This document shows, in pieces, positions 25,547-34,588 of a stretch of DNA of 64,000 nucleotides (its first letter is position 1; each line of letters starts with the position of its first letter). The stretch comes from Enterovibrio qingdaonensis (GTDB lineage Bacteria; Pseudomonadota; Gammaproteobacteria; Enterobacterales; Vibrionaceae), in the NCBI RefSeq assembly GCF_028683135.1, contig NZ_JAJUBB010000012.1, positions 62,001 through 126,000 on the forward strand, given 5' to 3'. The notes beneath the pieces were generated by a model. It searched no databases, was not told the origin of the DNA, and saw only the letters and a list, made by a program, of their open reading frames with translations. The position numbers and the translations under genes were made by a program.

Positions 25547-26008
25547 ATGAAGTTTCTTGAGTTGAAAATTCCGCCCGTGGCATTGGTTTTCCTATTTATT
25601 GCGTTGATGTGGTGGCTGTCAGCAAATACTGGAAATTTGGGGATAGAGAATGCAACCAGATTGGCAGCACTTTCAATTCTGACACTCATGTCTGTGGCGA
25701 TATGCTTAGCAGGTGTGTTGGCTTTTAAAGCTCAGAAAACAACGGTGAATCCTATCAAACCGGAAACGAGTTCGAGTTTAGTACAAAGTGGGATTTATCG
25801 CTTTACTCGCAACCCTATGTATTTGGGAATGGCTCTGTTTCTCATGGGCTGCGGTGTTTACTTTGACAATGCTTACGCCATTGCTTGTGTGTTGTTATTT
25901 GTTCTGTATATGACGAAGTTCCAAATTCAACCTGAAGAGTCTGCGTTAACAAAAATATTTGGTCAGGCATTTGTTGACTACATGCGTACGACGCGACGTT
26001 GGATTTGA
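25547..26008 (+). CDS. Isoprenylcysteine carboxyl methyltransferase-family membrane protein
   Basis: 153 aa with four or five hydrophobic helices. The C-terminal half has the family motif SGIYRFTRNPMYLGMALFLMGCGVYF, and later PEESALTKIFGQAFVDYMRTTRRWI, which together bind S-adenosylmethionine in ICMT/PEMT-like integral membrane methyltransferases. The substrate in bacteria is unknown. An excellent AAGGAG site precedes the ATG. It is convergent with the SpoOM gene. Confidence 0.85.
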   Translation: MKFLELKIPPVALVFLFIALMWWLSANTGNLGIENATRLAALSILTLMSVAICLAGVLAFKAQKTTVNPIKPETSSSLVQSGIYRFTRNPMYLGMALFLMGCGVYFDNAYAIACVLLFVLYMTKFQIQPEESALTKIFGQAFVDYMRTTRRWI

Positions 26009-26045
26009 TGTTCTCGGTATCATTTCCTTTAGCGTTAGAGACAAA

Positions 26046-26065
26046 AAAGCCTGCTGTCGCAGGCT
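26046..26065 (-). terminator. Intrinsic terminator after the SpoOM gene
   Basis: GCCTGC and GCAGGC pair around TGTC, with AAAAAA on the left giving a T run for the minus strand. Confidence 0.85.
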
Positions 26066-26084
26066 ATTAAAGTGTTTTGTTTAA

Positions 26085-26113
26085 CTAAGCACTAAGCACT
26101 AAGCACTAAGCAC
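26085..26113. repeat. Heptanucleotide tandem repeat, four copies
   Basis: CTAAGCA is repeated four times without error and overlaps the last codons and stop of the SpoOM-like gene. Each unit gained or lost shifts the frame by one, but stops in the repeat keep the C-terminal change to a few residues. Confidence 0.9.
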
Positions 26114-26839
26114 GGCACGAAGGGCTTGTTGAACCTCGCCGTCAGAAGCATCGCGTGAGACAGTGAATGAGCGATACATGTCGCCTCGACCAAATGAACG
26201 ATCGATTTCTGCAAGACAATGAATCACGCCACCATCAAGAATGAATGAGAGTTCAATCTCTTTGCGGTTAAACATGGCACTGTTTCTAAATTCAAGTTCT
26301 TGATAGCAGCCAGAACGCGACATAAAACCATTACCTCGAAGTTGGCCTTTTTCGACATCGGCTTTCACCATGGTGAAACCCTCGCGCTCAATGGTATTAA
26401 TGATGCGCTGAATGACGGGTAAAGGTCGAATTTCGATGTAGTCACGGTCTTTCGGGTCTAATGCAAAATCAATGTCGAGTGACGTTTCTAGCCATACGTG
26501 GCTTTGATTTAGTTTGGCATTGATGGCCGTGATAGGCGTTTCGTCGTGCAGTTTCAATTCAAACGGCACTTCTTGTGATTCGCCAGCTTGAATGACCAAA
26601 GGATCATTGGCTTGAATGCTTCCCAGCACAAAAGGCTGATAGCTGACACCAGAGTCAGATTCTACTTTCATTTCGGTACAAAGTTTTAGCGTAATGGCAT
26701 CAACTTGCTGCTCCACATCACCACCCTTGATGTGAACCGTGCCCTTTAACGTTTCCCCTTGATAGAGAGACTCGTTGGCGACAATGGTATCTACGGTCGT
26801 TGCACCAATTCCGAGTGACGCTTTCAACTTTTTGAACAT
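26099..26839 (-). CDS. SpoOM (sporulation-control Spo0M) family protein
   Basis: 246 aa. Arrestin-like beta sandwich family: MFKKLKASLGIGATTVDTIV at the start, YQGETLKGTVHIKGGDVEQQ, then HVWLETSLDIDFALDPKDRDYIEI, and FGRGDMYRSFTVSR near the end are typical of the group found in both Bacillus and gammaproteobacteria. The molecular role is not settled; in non-sporulating bacteria it may bind membranes or scaffold proteins. AAGGAAC precedes the ATG. The stop lies inside a 7-bp tandem repeat. Confidence 0.9.
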   Translation of the reverse strand: MFKKLKASLGIGATTVDTIVANESLYQGETLKGTVHIKGGDVEQQVDAITLKLCTEMKVESDSGVSYQPFVLGSIQANDPLVIQAGESQEVPFELKLHDETPITAINAKLNQSHVWLETSLDIDFALDPKDRDYIEIRPLPVIQRIINTIEREGFTMVKADVEKGQLRGNGFMSRSGCYQELEFRNSAMFNRKEIELSFILDGGVIHCLAEIDRSFGRGDMYRSFTVSRDASDGEVQQALRAVLSA

Positions 26840-26912
26840 GTTGATTGTTCCTTGTTAAATCCACAAAACCTGTTTACACAAACTCTTTGCAAGGTGCAAG
26901 ACACAGGGTTAA

Positions 26913-26937
26913 GAAAACCGAGGTGGATTTACCTCAG
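26913..26937 (-). terminator. Weak intrinsic terminator after miaE
   Basis: A 5-bp core, GAGGT and ACCTC, with GGTTTTCTT following on the minus strand. The stem is short. Confidence 0.5.
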
Positions 26938-26948
26938 TGTTAAACCTG

Positions 26949-27728
26949 CTAAGCAGCGAACGAAGGAATACCGCTGTGGAAACGGAACATGTCGTCAGGC
27001 GATTGGATAAGCTCGGCTTCTTTTTGGCCAATGACTTTAACGCGCTCGCTGATGTCACTGCCCGCAATCGCTTCGGCGAGTTTCAAGTAATCTTGATAGT
27101 GCCTTGCTTCAGAGCGAAGCAGAGAAATATAGAATTTGCATAACTCTTCATCTAAATAAGGGGCGATTTTCGCGAAACGTTCGCATGAGCGAGCTTCGAT
27201 GTATGCACCGATGATCAGCTTGTCAATGAGCGTAGCGGGTTCGTGAGTGCGTGCAATGGACATCAAACCACGCGCATAGCGTCCCGCATGAAGCGGAGAG
27301 TAGGGCATGTTTCTCGCGTCCATGATTTCGATAACCTGCTCAAAATGATGGAACTCTTCCTTAATCAGTCGAACCATTTTGTCGATCAAGTCCTGACTAT
27401 GCGCAAACCCTTCTTTCGGTTTTAACTCGGCACTTAAACCATTTTTCTTCGCATGGAAAATACCTTCACGAGCACCGCGGTAAACGAAATCCTCGTATGG
27501 CTTCGCCCACTCAAGCAAAACGTTGCTGCTGGTGGCATCAATGGCGTATTTACGAATCAGCCAGAGTGCGGTTTGGCTGGCTTTCAGCTCACAATTAGCA
27601 TGATCGCGCAGGAGAATGGTTTCATTTTCTGGTTTGATGGCTTCATCGATCCACGCTTGGGGCGTTTCGCAATGCAAAAATCCACGGACAGGTTGAAGTA
27701 AATTTTCTAGTTCTTGGCTTAACGACAT
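26949..27728 (-). CDS. miaE: tRNA-(ms2io6A)-hydroxylase
   Basis: 259 aa helical protein with the diiron carboxylate ligands expected of MiaE: EEFHHFEQVIEIM near residue 113, a further Glu in AYIEARSCERF, and LRSEARHYQDYLKL near residue 200. It hydroxylates the isopentenyl group of ms2i6A37 in tRNAs that read codons starting with U, an oxygen-dependent reaction. The gene is monocistronic in the minus direction. The ATG lacks a strong ribosome site. Confidence 0.93.
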   Translation of the reverse strand: MSLSQELENLLQPVRGFLHCETPQAWIDEAIKPENETILLRDHANCELKASQTALWLIRKYAIDATSSNVLLEWAKPYEDFVYRGAREGIFHAKKNGLSAELKPKEGFAHSQDLIDKMVRLIKEEFHHFEQVIEIMDARNMPYSPLHAGRYARGLMSIARTHEPATLIDKLIIGAYIEARSCERFAKIAPYLDEELCKFYISLLRSEARHYQDYLKLAEAIAGSDISERVKVIGQKEAELIQSPDDMFRFHSGIPSFAA

Positions 27729-27798
27729 TGATAGTTCTGATTATTTAGCGTGTTGAGGATTGCAATTATAACGTGGCACGTAACCAGGATAAACACTC

Positions 27799-27825
27799 CT
27801 GACAGGTTCTGTCAGTAGGTGTCAG
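27799..27825. promoter_or_regulatory. Perfect palindromic operator before the YafY-type operon
   Basis: CTGACAG and CTGTCAG flank GTT (7+3+7, perfect, 27799-27815), followed by an extra TGTCAG half-site at 27820-27825. It lies 48 bp before the first gene of a two-gene unit that encodes a YafY-type repressor, and is therefore a likely autoregulatory site. Confidence 0.65.
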
Positions 27826-27863
27826 TAACCTTCTCTCAACCCCACACGAAAGGAGAGAACATC

Positions 27864-28190
27864 ATGGAAAACATCGTTGAAACCGTAAGATTTAAACTCA
27901 AAGAAGATGCCAATGAGGCGCAATTTTTGGCTGATTCAGAAGCAACGGTATCTTTTGTTACGCAAAGTGCAGGCTTTCTTTATCGTTCGCTAAGCGTTGA
28001 TGAAAGTTCGCAAACGTGGACGGATATTACCTATTGGGATTCGATGGAAAATGCGAAAGCAGCTTATGATGATTTTATGAATCATGAATCTGCGAGGAAC
28101 ATGATCTCACATATAGAGGAAGAATCAGTTGTGATGTCCCATGAAACGCTCAAAATGAATGTTATGAGTGATTGCGCACAATCCGCTTAA
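27864..28190 (+). CDS. Small conserved protein, probable dimeric alpha-beta barrel domain
   Basis: 108 aa. MENIVETVRFKLKEDANEAQFLADSEA, then SVDESSQTWTDITYWDSMENAKAAYDDFM is the pattern of antibiotic-biosynthesis monooxygenase-like/ferredoxin-fold dimers, which may bind small ligands. Reliable function cannot be given. The ATG at 27864 is preferred over an upstream frame because AAAGGAGAG lies just before it. It is 12 bp before a YafY-type regulator gene and is almost certainly co-transcribed with it. Confidence 0.75.
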   Translation: MENIVETVRFKLKEDANEAQFLADSEATVSFVTQSAGFLYRSLSVDESSQTWTDITYWDSMENAKAAYDDFMNHESARNMISHIEEESVVMSHETLKMNVMSDCAQSA

Positions 28191-28202
28191 CGGGAAAGCA
28201 TA

Positions 28203-28910
28203 ATGAGTAAATCGGAGCGTTTGTTTGAGTTATTGACGTTGTTGCGCAGCAAGCGTTACGCCGTGACGGCTAAAAACTTAGCTGAAGAACTTAGTGTTAG
28301 CGAGCGCACGATTTACCGAGATATCCAGTCCCTGCAAATGTCAGGAGTTCCGATCGAGGGAGAAGCAGGGATTGGGTACTTGCTTGGAAAAGGGTCTCAT
28401 TTACCGCCTCTGATGTTCACGGAAGAAGAAATGCTTGCGCTGGAGTTGGGGATGCAAATGGTAAGAGGCTGGGCTGACCGATGCCTATCTGCAGCTTCAG
28501 AATCTGCGTCACGAAAATTACATTCCGTGCTGCCGGATCATTTAAAAGCGCAGTTGGAAAGCTTCCCCTTGGCAGTACCGCCATTTTACGTTGAAAGTGA
28601 TACAGCCACTTGCAGCGAGCTTTTGCGTCTTGCGACCGCGTCAAAACAAAAGCTTTGTATTGATTATAAAACGGGTGAGGGCGTCTGTTCATCTCGAACG
28701 ATTCAGCCATTGGGGCAGGTGTATTGGGGCAAGGTTTGGACGCTGGTGGCGTGGTGTGAATTGCGAAACGATTACCGCAGTTTTCGTGTCGATCGCATTG
28801 AGCGTGTGATTGCGTTAGAGGCGTCTTTTGAGCTGCTGGAAAACAAAAACTTTCAACATTATCTGTCACTGACCTGCGAAGATGAGCCAGAAGCCAATGC
28901 GAACGGGTAG
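28203..28910 (+). CDS. YafY-type (HTH_11 + WYL domain) transcriptional regulator
   Basis: 235 aa. N-terminal winged helix: RLFELLTLLRSKRYAVTAKNLAEELSVSERTIYRDIQSLQ. The C-terminal WYL domain spans about 130-215, with IQPLGQVYWGKVWTLVAWCELRNDYRSFRVDRIERV. WYL regulators sense ligands (nucleic acid or small molecules) and usually repress their own operon. The gene follows the small alpha-beta-barrel gene by 12 bp; the shared promoter carries a perfect palindrome. The likely target is this operon itself. Confidence 0.9.
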   Translation: MSKSERLFELLTLLRSKRYAVTAKNLAEELSVSERTIYRDIQSLQMSGVPIEGEAGIGYLLGKGSHLPPLMFTEEEMLALELGMQMVRGWADRCLSAASESASRKLHSVLPDHLKAQLESFPLAVPPFYVESDTATCSELLRLATASKQKLCIDYKTGEGVCSSRTIQPLGQVYWGKVWTLVAWCELRNDYRSFRVDRIERVIALEASFELLENKNFQHYLSLTCEDEPEANANG

Positions 28911-28957
28911 TTGCCCTGCGGGACGACGCCGATTACCTTGGTACTGCTTAATGCATA

Positions 28958-28984
28958 AAAAAGCGAGCCGTAAGCTCGCTTTTT
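28958..28984. terminator. Bidirectional intrinsic terminator between the YafY gene and sulP
   Basis: AAAAAGCGAGC and GCTCGCTTTTT form an 11-bp perfect stem around CGTAA. Confidence 0.95.
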
Positions 28985-29000
28985 CGTTCAGCAAAAAATA

Positions 29001-30557
29001 TTAGCCTAGAATATCAGCTGCCACTTTATAGCTTGGGTCTTCAATGTGATTGATTTCAACCAAGCTACCTGCCTTTTTCAGCAGTGCTAAACAATCTTGA
29101 GACAAATGGCGAAGATGCAGAGTTTTACCTGCTTTGGAGTAACGATCTGCCAGTGTCTCAATGGCTTCGATAGCCGAGTGGTCTGTGACTCGAGACTTCC
29201 CAAAATCAACGATAACATCTTGAGGGTCATTCGGTGCGTCAAACAGTTCTAAGAAGTTAGCCACAGAACCAAAGAACAGTGGGCCATTAACTTCGTACAC
29301 TTTAGAGCCTTGCTCGTTAATGTGGCTCGCAGCATAGATGTGTTTTGCATGTTCCCATGCAAACATCAGCGCAGACACGATAACACCGACAATAACGGCA
29401 ATCGCCAAGTCGGTCATGACAGTGACGACGGTAACCAATACGATGACAAAGAAGTCACGTTTTGGCACTCGACGGGCCAGTTTAAACGTTGCCCATTCGA
29501 ACGTACCGATGACCACCATGAACATTACACCAACCAGTGCTGCCAGCGGGATCATCTCAATCAGTGATGAGGTGAATAGAATGAAGCATAGAAGCGCAAT
29601 TGCCGCGACAATACCGGACAAACGGCCACGACCGCCAGAGTTTACGTTAATCATAGATTGGCCGATCATGGCACAGCCACCCATTGCACCAAACACTGAA
29701 CACGTTACGTTAGCGACACCTTGTCCGACACACTCTCGGTTACCACGACCACGCGTGCCAGTCATCTCATCAACAACCGTCAGTGTTAGTAGTGATTCAA
29801 TCAAACCAACAGCGGCCAAAATCATCGAGTAAGGCAGAATGATGTATAGCGTTTCTAGATTGAGTGGTACAGAAGGCACAGAGAAGGTTGGCAGTGTACC
29901 TGCAAGGGTAGCGTTTTCGTTACCGCTCATTGAACGGAGAAAATCGACAACGTTGCGCGTGTCTAAATCCAAAAGCACGACAGCGGCAGTAACACCCACG
30001 ATTGCAACCAAAGAGGAAGGTACAGCGGTAGTCAGTTTAGGTAAGAAGTGGATGATGGCCATGGTAATTGCCACTAAACCCAGCATCAGATACATCTGCT
30101 CACCTTGCAGCCAAACCAGTTCGCCGAGATCGTTTGGTACTTTGAACTGTCCCAATTGAGCAAGGAAAATGACGATCGCAAGGCCGTTAACAAAGCCAAT
30201 CATTACAGGGTGGGGCACCATGCGAATAAATTTACCGAGCTTAAATACGCCCGCCAGAATTTGGATCAGGCCAGCAAGCATTACCGCGGCAAATAGGTAT
30301 TGGATACCATGCTCAGCAACAAGACTCACCATGACAACTGCCATTGCACCGGTGGCACCTGAAATCATGCCTGGACGACCGCCTAAAATGGACGTTAGCA
30401 GCCCCATAATGAATGCAGCATAAAGGCCAACCATAGGGTCGACACCTGCAACGAAAGCGAAAGCAACAGCCTCTGGCACGAGTGCCAGCGCAACTGTTAG
30501 TCCCGACAATACGTCGTTTTTCACAGAGTGTTGTGGAAACTTGGGAAATTCAAACAT
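29001..30557 (-). CDS. SulP-family inorganic anion transporter with STAS domain
   Basis: 518 aa. Residues about 10-390 are a membrane domain of roughly 12 to 14 segments, opening with [33 protein letters not shown], the SulP signature. Residues about 420-515 form a cytoplasmic STAS domain ([29 protein letters not shown]). The family moves sulfate, bicarbonate or other anions, often with Na+ or H+. The STAS domain is regulatory. Sulfate and bicarbonate cannot be told apart here. The upstream region contains a long nested inverted repeat at 30603-30648. Confidence 0.9.
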   Translation of the reverse strand: MFEFPKFPQHSVKNDVLSGLTVALALVPEAVAFAFVAGVDPMVGLYAAFIMGLLTSILGGRPGMISGATGAMAVVMVSLVAEHGIQYLFAAVMLAGLIQILAGVFKLGKFIRMVPHPVMIGFVNGLAIVIFLAQLGQFKVPNDLGELVWLQGEQMYLMLGLVAITMAIIHFLPKLTTAVPSSLVAIVGVTAAVVLLDLDTRNVVDFLRSMSGNENATLAGTLPTFSVPSVPLNLETLYIILPYSMILAAVGLIESLLTLTVVDEMTGTRGRGNRECVGQGVANVTCSVFGAMGGCAMIGQSMINVNSGGRGRLSGIVAAIALLCFILFTSSLIEMIPLAALVGVMFMVVIGTFEWATFKLARRVPKRDFFVIVLVTVVTVMTDLAIAVIVGVIVSALMFAWEHAKHIYAASHINEQGSKVYEVNGPLFFGSVANFLELFDAPNDPQDVIVDFGKSRVTDHSAIEAIETLADRYSKAGKTLHLRHLSQDCLALLKKAGSLVEINHIEDPSYKVAADILG

Positions 30558-30602
30558 CGTATTGGGTTACTTCTCAATTAGTAAGTTATTTGACTATTCA
30601 AC

Positions 30603-30648
30603 ATACCCAAGCTTTCTAATGTCTACCGGTATTAGGTGGCTTGGGTAT
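30603..30648. repeat. Nested inverted repeat upstream of sulP
   Basis: ATACCCAAGC (30603-30612) is perfectly complementary to GCTTGGGTAT (30639-30648), and inside it CTAAT pairs with ATTAG. It would form a two-part hairpin of 46 nt. The right arm's GCTTGGGTATAT also occurs once in front of def (23544-23555), so the element may be a dispersed small repeat. Confidence 0.6.
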
Positions 30649-30979
30649 ATTACCAACATGCTTCAGCATCTAATCAAACTCGCGCCTTTCACTACGTACA
30701 GTATTGCGGGTTTTACTGGTAGCCCACCATTTTTTGTACACAACTTGAGTCTTTAGCGAAAACGTTGGGGCAAACTTTGTTTAGATGTTTAATCACTTTG
30801 GCATAAAGCCTGCGGATACTACCTAAAAGTGTGATTTTGTTCAATGTTAGTGATGGTTTTGTGAACGATTCTGATGTTATTTTCAATAAGTTACAAAGAA
30901 AACTTGTTATACGTCTAAAGATTGGTGTGGATGGTAACGACGAAAAACTCGCACCTTCACGGTATTTTGACGCAAAAAA

Positions 30980-31004
30980 AAGAGCCACGTCATGCGTGGC
31001 TCTT
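30980..31004 (-). terminator. Intrinsic terminator after rne
   Basis: AAGAGCCACG and CGTGGCTCTT form a 10-bp perfect stem around TCATG, followed on the minus strand by a long T run. Confidence 0.95.
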
Positions 31005-31027
31005 CCATCTCATCGTCTAATTATCAA

Positions 31028-34000
31028 TTAAGAATAATTAGGCTTTGTTGCTGGTGCTGCAGCACGGTTTGTCGCCGTGTCGCTACCAGCTTGTTTAGTT
31101 TGTTCACGCTCATCGCGGAAAGCAGCAATGGTGACTTCAATCGCCGCAGCATTGCTTTCTGGAGCTGGTGCTTTTGCCATTGGAGCTGTTGCGCGACCGC
31201 CACGAATAATCGGTGTTTTCACAGATTTAACTGGTTCAACAGCTGCGATTTCGCTGGTGTCGATGGCTTCTTTCACGTCAGATTTCTCTTCCGCTACAGG
31301 TTCCGATGTATCAGTATTCACGGTAGAAACAGCTTCTACGGTTTCTTCAACAACGACAGTCTCTTCAACCGAAGTCGCGTTAACCGCAACTGGCAGCTCT
31401 TCACTCAGTGCATCAGCACCTTCTGATTTCGCTTTCTCTTCCAGTACCGTTGGCGCAGGACGGCGTACAATGACTTTGCCCATCGCCATTTCAGGGAATG
31501 CAACACCACCATGCTTCGGTGCATTTACCGTTACTACAGGTGCTTCTTCAACAACTGGAGCTTCTACAGCAACGTCTGCAACAACAGGTGCTTTAGCAGC
31601 AGCCTTAGAAGGCCACACTTTACCCATTGCCATTTCTGGTGATGCTACGCCTGATTTCAGAACAACCTTAGCGCGCTTCTCAACCACAGAAACTGCCGTT
31701 TCCATCATGTCGAGTTGGTCAAGAGCGTGTTCAGTTGATACTGACTCATTCTCTTCGCGATTACTGCGACGACGACGCTGGCCACTTGCACGAAGATGAC
31801 GTGGTGAACGACGGTTACGACGCTTCTCATCACGCTGTTCGCCTTCAAACGCTGGTTTATCAGACGTATCAACGTGTGACGATTCAGCTTTTGCTTCAGA
31901 AGCCATTGCTTTACCCATTTCTTGCAGTGGGCTCGCTGCTACAGCAATCTCTTGCTCTTGTGCAGCATCAGCAACACGCACTTTCTTGCTTAGCTTGCGA
32001 CGTTGACGGCGTTGTTTGACCTTCTCTGTCTTTTCCGCTTTTTCTTGCTTCGCAACTGCAACTGGTGCTTCTTCTTTTACAGGCTTCGCAGTTTTCGCTT
32101 GTTGGCGTTGGTCTGCTTTTTCAGCCTGTGGCTTGCGGTTTTGTTTCTTCGCTGCTGTCTTTTCCTGACGCTCTTCGTTGCGGTCAGTTGGCTCTACGCG
32201 CTCTTTACGACGTTGTTTCTTCTCGCCACGTTCCGCATTCTTACCGTTGCTGTTTTCATCACGCTGGTTATTGCGCGTGCCACGGCGGGTACGGTCTTGT
32301 GAACGCTTGTGGTCGCGACGGTTGCGAGATTCGCGCTTCGGTGCTTCTGGTTGTTGTTCTTCTTCTGAGCTTGTGAACAAGCCCGAGATGAACGACACCA
32401 AACGAGAGAACAAACCAGGCTTCGCTTCAGCAGCAGGTGCTGCTTTTGGTGCTGCAACTGGTGCTGGAGATGAAGGTGCTGCGAAACCCTGCAGTGCAGG
32501 TTCTTCACGCTTCTTCACCACACGTTCTGCTGGAGCGTCTTCTTTCTCGGCTTCGCGCATTGCATCCAGTTGTTCTGGCAGGCGATAAGACAGCGTTGTG
32601 TTCTCTTCACCACCACGGATACGAACCACTTCAAAGTGTGGCGTTTCCATGTTTGCGTTAGGTACGATGATAACGCGTACGTTGTGGTACTTCTCAACGT
32701 GCTGCACTGAACGACGTTTTTCGTTCAATAGGTACGACGCAACTGGAACTGGAACAATTGCCATGACCTGTGCGGTGTTCTCTTTCAGTGCTTCTTCTTC
32801 GATTAGACGAAGGATAGACAGTGATAGAGACTCGTTGTCACGGATTACACCTGTACCCGTACAACGCGGACAGATGTGATGGCTAGCTTCAGCCAAAGAA
32901 GGACTTAGACGCTGACGCGACATTTCCAGTAAGCCAAAGCGAGAGATACGACCGATTTGTACGCGAGCACGATCCATACGGACAGCTTCACGCAGACGGT
33001 TCTCTACTTCGCGTTGGTGACGGACTGGTGTCATATCGATGAAGTCGATAACAACCAGGCCACCCAAGTCACGCAGGCGCAATTGACGTGCGATTTCATC
33101 TGCGGCTTCCAAGTTAGTTTGGAGCGCAGTTTCTTCGATGTCAGAGCCTTTAGTCGCACGTGCGGAGTTGATGTCGATAGACGTCAGTGCTTCTGTTGGG
33201 TCGATAACAATCGAACCACCAGACGGCAGGCGAACTTCGCGTTGGAATGCAGATTCAATCTGGCTTTCGATTTGGTAGTGGCTGAAAAGTGGAACTTCGC
33301 CTTCATAGCGCTTCACGCGATTCAGGAAGTCAGGACGGGTCGCCTGAATACGTTCACGAGCCTGATTGAATACTTTCTCGCTGTCGATCAGTACTTCGCC
33401 AATATCACGACGCAAGTAATCACGGAATGCACGAGCGATAACATCACTTTCTTGGTAAATCAGGAAAGGTGCATCTTTAGATTCAGCAGCACCTTGAATA
33501 CGTTCCCAGTTGTTTAGGAGGTAGTTCAAGTCCCACTCAAGTTCTTCCGCAGATTTGCCAACACCAGCAGTACGTACGATCAGACCCATGCCTTGAGGCA
33601 GTTTCAGACCAGACATAGCTTCTTTTAGTTGGCTGCGCTCTTCACCTTCGATACGGCGAGAAATACCGCCAGCACGAGGGTTATTTGGCATAAGCACCAA
33701 GTAACTACCAGCCAAAGAAATGAATGTAGTTAGGGCTGCACCCTTGTTACCACGTTCTTCTTTATCAACCTGAACAATAACTTCCTGACCTTCTTTCAAC
33801 ACCTCTTTGATGTTTGGACGGCCTTGGTAGCTGTAATTGTCAGGAAAGTATTCGCGGGCAATTTCTTTAAGAGGAAGGAAGCCGTGGCGCTCTGAGCCAT
33901 AGTCTACGAAAGCAGCTTCAAGACTTGGTTCGATGCGGGTAATACGACCTTTATAGATGTTTGCTTTTTTCGATTCATGGCCTGGGCTTTCGATATCTAG

Positions 34001-34078
34001 ATCGTACAAGCGCTGACCGTCAACCAATGCGACGCGCAACTCTTCTTTTTGAGTTGCGTTAATCAACATTCTTTTCAT
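31028..34078 (-). CDS. rne: Ribonuclease E
   Basis: 1016 aa. The N-terminal catalytic half is highly conserved: S1 domain around residues 37-120 ([19 protein letters not shown]), sensor and DNase-I-like region with VVIDFIDM, and the zinc link CPRCTGTG at about 403-406. The C-terminal half is low-complexity scaffold: an amphipathic membrane-binding helix ([14 protein letters not shown], about 552-566), an Arg-rich RNA-binding stretch at about 580-635, and short repeated motifs [11 protein letters not shown] and [11 protein letters not shown] nearer the end, expected to bind degradosome partners. The enzyme starts mRNA decay and processes rRNA and tRNA. The start is MKRMLINA; an open extension of 20 codons is ignored. 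Its long 5' leader is probably autoregulatory. Confidence 0.97.
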   Translation of the reverse strand: MKRMLINATQKEELRVALVDGQRLYDLDIESPGHESKKANIYKGRITRIEPSLEAAFVDYGSERHGFLPLKEIAREYFPDNYSYQGRPNIKEVLKEGQEVIVQVDKEERGNKGAALTTFISLAGSYLVLMPNNPRAGGISRRIEGEERSQLKEAMSGLKLPQGMGLIVRTAGVGKSAEELEWDLNYLLNNWERIQGAAESKDAPFLIYQESDVIARAFRDYLRRDIGEVLIDSEKVFNQARERIQATRPDFLNRVKRYEGEVPLFSHYQIESQIESAFQREVRLPSGGSIVIDPTEALTSIDINSARATKGSDIEETALQTNLEAADEIARQLRLRDLGGLVVIDFIDMTPVRHQREVENRLREAVRMDRARVQIGRISRFGLLEMSRQRLSPSLAEASHHICPRCTGTGVIRDNESLSLSILRLIEEEALKENTAQVMAIVPVPVASYLLNEKRRSVQHVEKYHNVRVIIVPNANMETPHFEVVRIRGGEENTTLSYRLPEQLDAMREAEKEDAPAERVVKKREEPALQGFAAPSSPAPVAAPKAAPAAEAKPGLFSRLVSFISGLFTSSEEEQQPEAPKRESRNRRDHKRSQDRTRRGTRNNQRDENSNGKNAERGEKKQRRKERVEPTDRNEERQEKTAAKKQNRKPQAEKADQRQQAKTAKPVKEEAPVAVAKQEKAEKTEKVKQRRQRRKLSKKVRVADAAQEQEIAVAASPLQEMGKAMASEAKAESSHVDTSDKPAFEGEQRDEKRRNRRSPRHLRASGQRRRRSNREENESVSTEHALDQLDMMETAVSVVEKRAKVVLKSGVASPEMAMGKVWPSKAAAKAPVVADVAVEAPVVEEAPVVTVNAPKHGGVAFPEMAMGKVIVRRPAPTVLEEKAKSEGADALSEELPVAVNATSVEETVVVEETVEAVSTVNTDTSEPVAEEKSDVKEAIDTSEIAAVEPVKSVKTPIIRGGRATAPMAKAPAPESNAAAIEVTIAAFRDEREQTKQAGSDTATNRAAAPATKPNYS

Positions 34079-34588
34079 ATCAAATTGTTCTCGATTATTT
34101 GTTGTTATTAGTTGTCGGTTACGAGAGAAAGAACGCAATGCTGCCAGGTCCCAAGTCTGACATTAATGCAGCCTCACGGCTGGGGAATCAGGGACGCTCT
34201 AGGGCACTACTTATCGACCCACTGAAACGGAAATCATAAAAATTACTCCGGTTTATACAGTCGGTGTTTCGCCACAAACGGCGACAGTCTCTTTGACACT
34301 GGTTATTTATCCCGTCGTGCCAACAAACTAACGGGTGCTTTATTCCTCATGTCTTACGCCGAGTGCTGCATGATTAAGACAACGTGAACTCTCTCGAATC
34401 AAATACTACTAGAAATAGTGCCGTGAACGTCAGTCGTCTTGGATAAAGCGGTAAAGATTTACTCTATATGTCGGCTTTTTAGCCGTAGTGCGTAAAAAAG
34501 GTGCAAACTTTTCTACGTTACGGCGCAACTATAGCAGGGACACTTTTTTGCAGCAAACTACTTTGATGCAATGTAGAATCTACGTCCT
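34079..34588. other. rne 5' leader and divergent rne/rluC promoter region
   Basis: 510 bp with no gene. In E. coli the rne leader is about 360 nt and mediates feedback by RNase E. Here the minus-strand transcript contains small hairpins, for example TCGCC-GTTTGT-GGCGA near 34269-34284 and CGGCT-AAAA-AGCCG at 34472-34485. Equivalence to the E. coli stem-loops is inference. Confidence 0.55.
34472..34485 (-). promoter_or_regulatory. Hairpin in the rne leader/promoter region
   Basis: CGGCT and AGCCG pair around four bases. It may be an rne leader stem, or lie upstream of transcription. Confidence 0.35.

Larger units (their letters stand above)
30558..31027. other. Intergenic region between sulP and rne
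   Basis: 470 bp without a supportable gene. It holds a 46-bp nested inverted repeat close to sulP and the rne terminator. A 91-codon frame on the minus strand was rejected. Confidence 0.6.

Noticed and set aside
30713-30988. 91-codon frame on the minus strand between sulP and rne
   Set aside because: It has no recognisable protein features and runs into the rne terminator region.
34139-34588. Small genes in the rne/rluC gap
   Set aside because: No frame has a ribosome site or family features; the region is better explained as the rne leader and the divergent promoters.
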